The notes below the pieces were generated by a model. The model worked only from the letters and a program-made list of their open reading frames with translations, was not told the origin of the DNA and searched no databases. Positions 62,401 to 64,000 of a stretch of DNA of 64,000 nucleotides are shown here, piece after piece. This stretch comes from Bifidobacterium saguinibicoloris (GTDB lineage Bacteria; Actinomycetota; Actinomycetes; Actinomycetales; Bifidobacteriaceae): assembly GCF_019331725.1 (NCBI RefSeq), contig NZ_JAHBBF010000003.1, forward strand, positions 124,001-188,000. The letters are read 5' to 3'. Numbering within the stretch: the stretch's first letter is position 1; each line of letters begins with the position of its first letter. The translations under genes were made by a program, and so were the position numbers.

Positions 62401-64000
62401 TGGAGAAGGTGACGCCGGTCTTGGAGTCGGAGAACGTGACGCCCTTGACGTCCTTGGCGTTGAGGTTGACGAACGTGTTGTTGAACACGTAGTGGAGGTT
62501 CTTCGTGTTGAAGTAGCTGGATCCGGACGAGCCGAAGAATCCGACGTTGCCGTTGGATTTGCTCCACGGCTTGATGGTGTTGACCATCAGGTTGTTGTAG
62601 ATGGCGTTCACGCCGGTGGAGCCGTGGCCGTTGACGTAGTAGCGTTCGACGTCCTGGATGATGTTGTAGCGCACGACGGCGGTGCTGAAGCCGAAGCCGC
62701 ACAGGAGGATGCCTTCGCCGGAGTCATGCACGTAGTTGCCTTGGATGACGATGTTGGAGGTGCCGCGGTCCGGGTCGATGCCGTTGGAGTCGGCGGCGTT
62801 GGGGCGGGCGGCGAGCTCGGCGACCTCGTTGTTCTGCACGACGATGTCGTCCGCGTAGTACATCTCGATGCCGGAGACGCCGGCGCCGTCCACCACGTTG
62901 TTCTCCACGGTGGCGCCCTTGACGGACGTGAGGTACATGGAGTCCCAGCCGAACTGGGTGTCGCGGTTGGTCATGTAGTTGCCGGAGATGGTGACGCCGG
63001 TGTGCGGGGCCCAGTCCGAATCCTCCTTGACGGTGCCGTTCACGGCGGCCTTGCCGACGGCGCGGTCGCCCCAGCCGGGGGCGTGGTCCTTGTACTTGTC
63101 GGTGCCCATGCCGGAGAACTGCTTGAAGACGAGGTTGCCGAAGGAGGTGTTGGCGATCACGTTGTCGCGCACGGTCACGTCGGTGAACGTGGAGGCGGTC
63201 TTCGCGTCGCCCTTGAGGCCTTCGAACATGATGCCGCCGGTGCGCTTGGAGCGGTCGAGGCCCCACGCTCCGATGGCCCACTTCTGGCCGGACACGTCGT
63301 GTACGTACAGGCCGTGGATGTCGTAGCCGGCGAGGACGCCGGCGCTTTCGCCCTGGATGTGCACGCCCCTCAGGTCGCCGGCCTTGGGGTCCTCGTCGGA
63401 GGTGAACCTGGAGGGGTCGAAGCCGTCGGTGAGGTTGGAGATGTCGAGGTTGGAGATGTCCCAGTGCTGCTGGTTGGTGAGCTGCAGCACGTCGTTGACG
63501 ACGCCGCGGCCTTCCAGCTTGGGGGCCGGGTCGGCGTCCGCGTCGCCGTCGCCATAGCTGGACAGGACGATCGGCTTCTCGGCGGTGCCGGAGCCCTTGG
63601 GCGCGAGCAGGGCGGTGGGGGCCGCGCCGTCCACGTCGGTGCCGGCACCGTTCTTCCACGTGGTGTAGTCGTAGGCCTCCTTGGCGACGGCGTCGCCTTC
63701 GGCGGTCCAGGTGCTTCCGGCCTTGAGCAGGATGCGGTCGCCGGGCTGGAACTCCTTGGCGTTCACATTCGCGAAGGTCTTCCATGCGGTGGCTTCGCTG
63801 GTGCCGTCGGCGGCGTCGTCGCCGCCCGCGGAGTCGACGTAGTAGGTGGTGCCGTCGCCGGCTGGGGCGGAGTCGTCGGCGACGAGCAGGCTTCCCGCCT
63901 TGACGACGTTCCGTCCGGCTTCCTTGAGCGCGGTCTTGTCGGTGTACCCGGTGAAGCCCGCGGCCGCGGACGCGTCGGCGAAGGCCGACGTCGTCGGCAT
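59453..64000 (-). CDS. Wall-anchored beta-helix and SGNH-esterase protein, 5' end probably outside window
   Basis: At least 1515 residues. An ATG stands exactly at the window edge, but no signal peptide follows, so the true start is probably further upstream. Numbering from that edge: residues ~48-640 form a right-handed parallel beta-helix (YYVDSAGGDDAADGT, repeated VQNNEV and GNYVHDSG turns), as in pectate-lyase-type enzymes; ~640-790 two CarboxypepD-regulatory-like repeats; ~795-960 cadherin-like beta-sandwich repeats; ~1040-1220 a laminin-G/jelly-roll-like part; ~1230-1445 an SGNH hydrolase with FGDSIV (Ser ~1237), GGTND and GTHPN, as in rhamnogalacturonan acetylesterases; then LVRTG, membrane helix and Arg tail. 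Confidence 0.82.
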   Translation of the reverse strand: MPTTSAFADASAAAGFTGYTDKTALKEAGRNVVKAGSLLVADDSAPAGDGTTYYVDSAGGDDAADGTSEATAWKTFANVNAKEFQPGDRILLKAGSTWTAEGDAVAKEAYDYTTWKNGAGTDVDGAAPTALLAPKGSGTAEKPIVLSSYGDGDADADPAPKLEGRGVVNDVLQLTNQQHWDISNLDISNLTDGFDPSRFTSDEDPKAGDLRGVHIQGESAGVLAGYDIHGLYVHDVSGQKWAIGAWGLDRSKRTGGIMFEGLKGDAKTASTFTDVTVRDNVIANTSFGNLVFKQFSGMGTDKYKDHAPGWGDRAVGKAAVNGTVKEDSDWAPHTGVTISGNYMTNRDTQFGWDSMYLTSVKGATVENNVVDGAGVSGIEMYYADDIVVQNNEVAELAARPNAADSNGIDPDRGTSNIVIQGNYVHDSGEGILLCGFGFSTAVVRYNIIQDVERYYVNGHGSTGVNAIYNNLMVNTIKPWSKSNGNVGFFGSSGSSYFNTKNLHYVFNNTFVNLNAKDVKGVTFSDSKTGVTFSNNAYWGEHMTPAAADQAAVTDDPKIGNPAEGLDNAKPGEGSPLIGAGKAVDLAAIMPGFTATGADGANDNPIAADFFGNPIADPPSIGPAGVQADAEAGTVTGTVKTADGTPVEGATVTADGDAAKTASTNAAGAYTLSLKAGGHTLVATAPGHKDSAATTVTVAKGQTVAADLTLGEATTTTGTIAGTTTVNGSAVGGITVTLKDKDGKTLDTTTSTLGSADPAHPGAYSFAVAPGEGYTVTASRKNYATRTVTDVAVKLAQTTTVDFDLVKTTDDTTLGSLTATSAYGDLTFTQAEDGTYAADAGPYAETATLTAKANSAGAKVAINGGTASAAATADVPLATGPNNVELVVTSKSGRTATYTAVITRADATQTAALKALAVDGHELTPAFDHTRLGAENPYTVTVPDSVKSLTLTFTRGWDGQTVLVNGAKTTGDTADVALTDGENTIDVNVDEFAGDTADYVIKVARSGSGGTTPNPPATDLSPLLSADFTQQTDPENLGFTGNAAVTDGTLTGGTDLAAGKAVKAALPIAVRAQKTAEAQFTWKADATAKSGIELRDAYGRLLFAIAAGNDGSKQTVRYATAAPRDIEWTASTVGAKQFRNGEPTWTATEADATAAYQVKVRADFTAGTVTYAITPAAGGDPIVSGEAATRATSMAALFAVNYEGTAVHTIDDVLFAGATKAADLDLPLNGKTAYAFGDSIVAGHKYADASFATFAGAEEGVTVRRYAQNGATVIKGAADWSTRYLAAQIDKAPAASPDMVIFDGGTNDAMSIDKASDKWTTAMYEEQLGGVIDQMKAKWPDAKIVFVQVPKLNTRDAAIQATLHDIQDKVCAAKGVTVADVYDTFEVTDANQGEFSFTALGSTGLPQTSGSTSGTHPNFPAIERYYVPVVRAAMRAAFAGGDTPNPPDGGRDDGDKPAEKPDDGQSGGKPDAAKPADGTQDGTLVRTGSAVAAIAALAVLALAGGLATTAIRRERR

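Overview
The window looks like one contiguous piece of a Bifidobacterium (Actinomycetota) chromosome. The reasons are: GC-rich third codon positions throughout, long antisense open frames typical of high-GC coding DNA, actinobacterial-type families (DUF3107, RecQ without HRDC, TetM-like translation GTPase), PepO-type M13 peptidase, sortase-anchored pectin enzymes, and a tRNA-Ile with a UAU anticodon, a known trait of bifidobacteria. I cannot name the species. I see no rRNA, phage structural genes, integrase, transposase or CRISPR array.

Layout. 1-8.1 kb: end of an acidic repeat protein, DUF3107, PHP phosphoesterase, SPFH/stomatin protein, D-2-hydroxyacid dehydrogenase, patatin-like lipase, glutamate racemase, diaminopimelate epimerase, VKOR. 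8.1-19.5 kb: two Cys/Met PLP enzymes (MetY-like and MetB-like) bracket a probable five-gene operon: two oligopeptide-type permeases, a fused double ATPase, a CoA-transferase and a divergent LanC-like protein. A nitroreductase follows. TATA-N9-TATA inverted repeats lie upstream of metY, of the transporter operon and of metB. 19.5-25.9 kb: TetM-like GTPase, DEDDh exonuclease, small unknown genes, and an AT-richer island (HTH regulator, membrane-anchored protein, zinc-ribbon protein) followed by degenerate 52-bp repeats. 26-41.7 kb: PepO, SSB, ProRS, a Pro/Gln-rich membrane protein, the AmmeMemoRadiSam pair (AmrS and fused AmrB-AmrA), Pif1-like helicase, HAD phosphatase, RecQ, oligoribonuclease. 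41.8-49.2 kb: guaB, wecA-like, tsaC, prmC, prfA, rpmE and tRNA-Ile, with an acetyltransferase gene inserted on the opposite strand between prmC and tsaC. 49.2-52.4 kb: two paralogous small unknown proteins around an esterase and a RarD-type transporter. 52.7-64 kb: three very large secreted, wall-anchored enzymes (esterase-GH43; PL11 rhamnogalacturonan lyase; beta-helix plus SGNH esterase), an apparent pectin/rhamnogalacturonan-I breakdown locus.

How the genes fit together. Housekeeping parts are conventional: cell wall precursors (murI, dapF, wecA-like), translation (proS, prfA with its methylase prmC, tsaC, rpmE, tRNA-Ile), GMP synthesis, DNA repair and RNA decay. The accessory parts are the LanC/transporter operon with its shared regulatory motif, the AT-rich island, and the pectin locus. 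Several genes have a -10-like hexamer 6-7 nt before the ATG and no Shine-Dalgarno sequence, suggesting leaderless transcripts. Evidence is by reading alone; no database search was possible.
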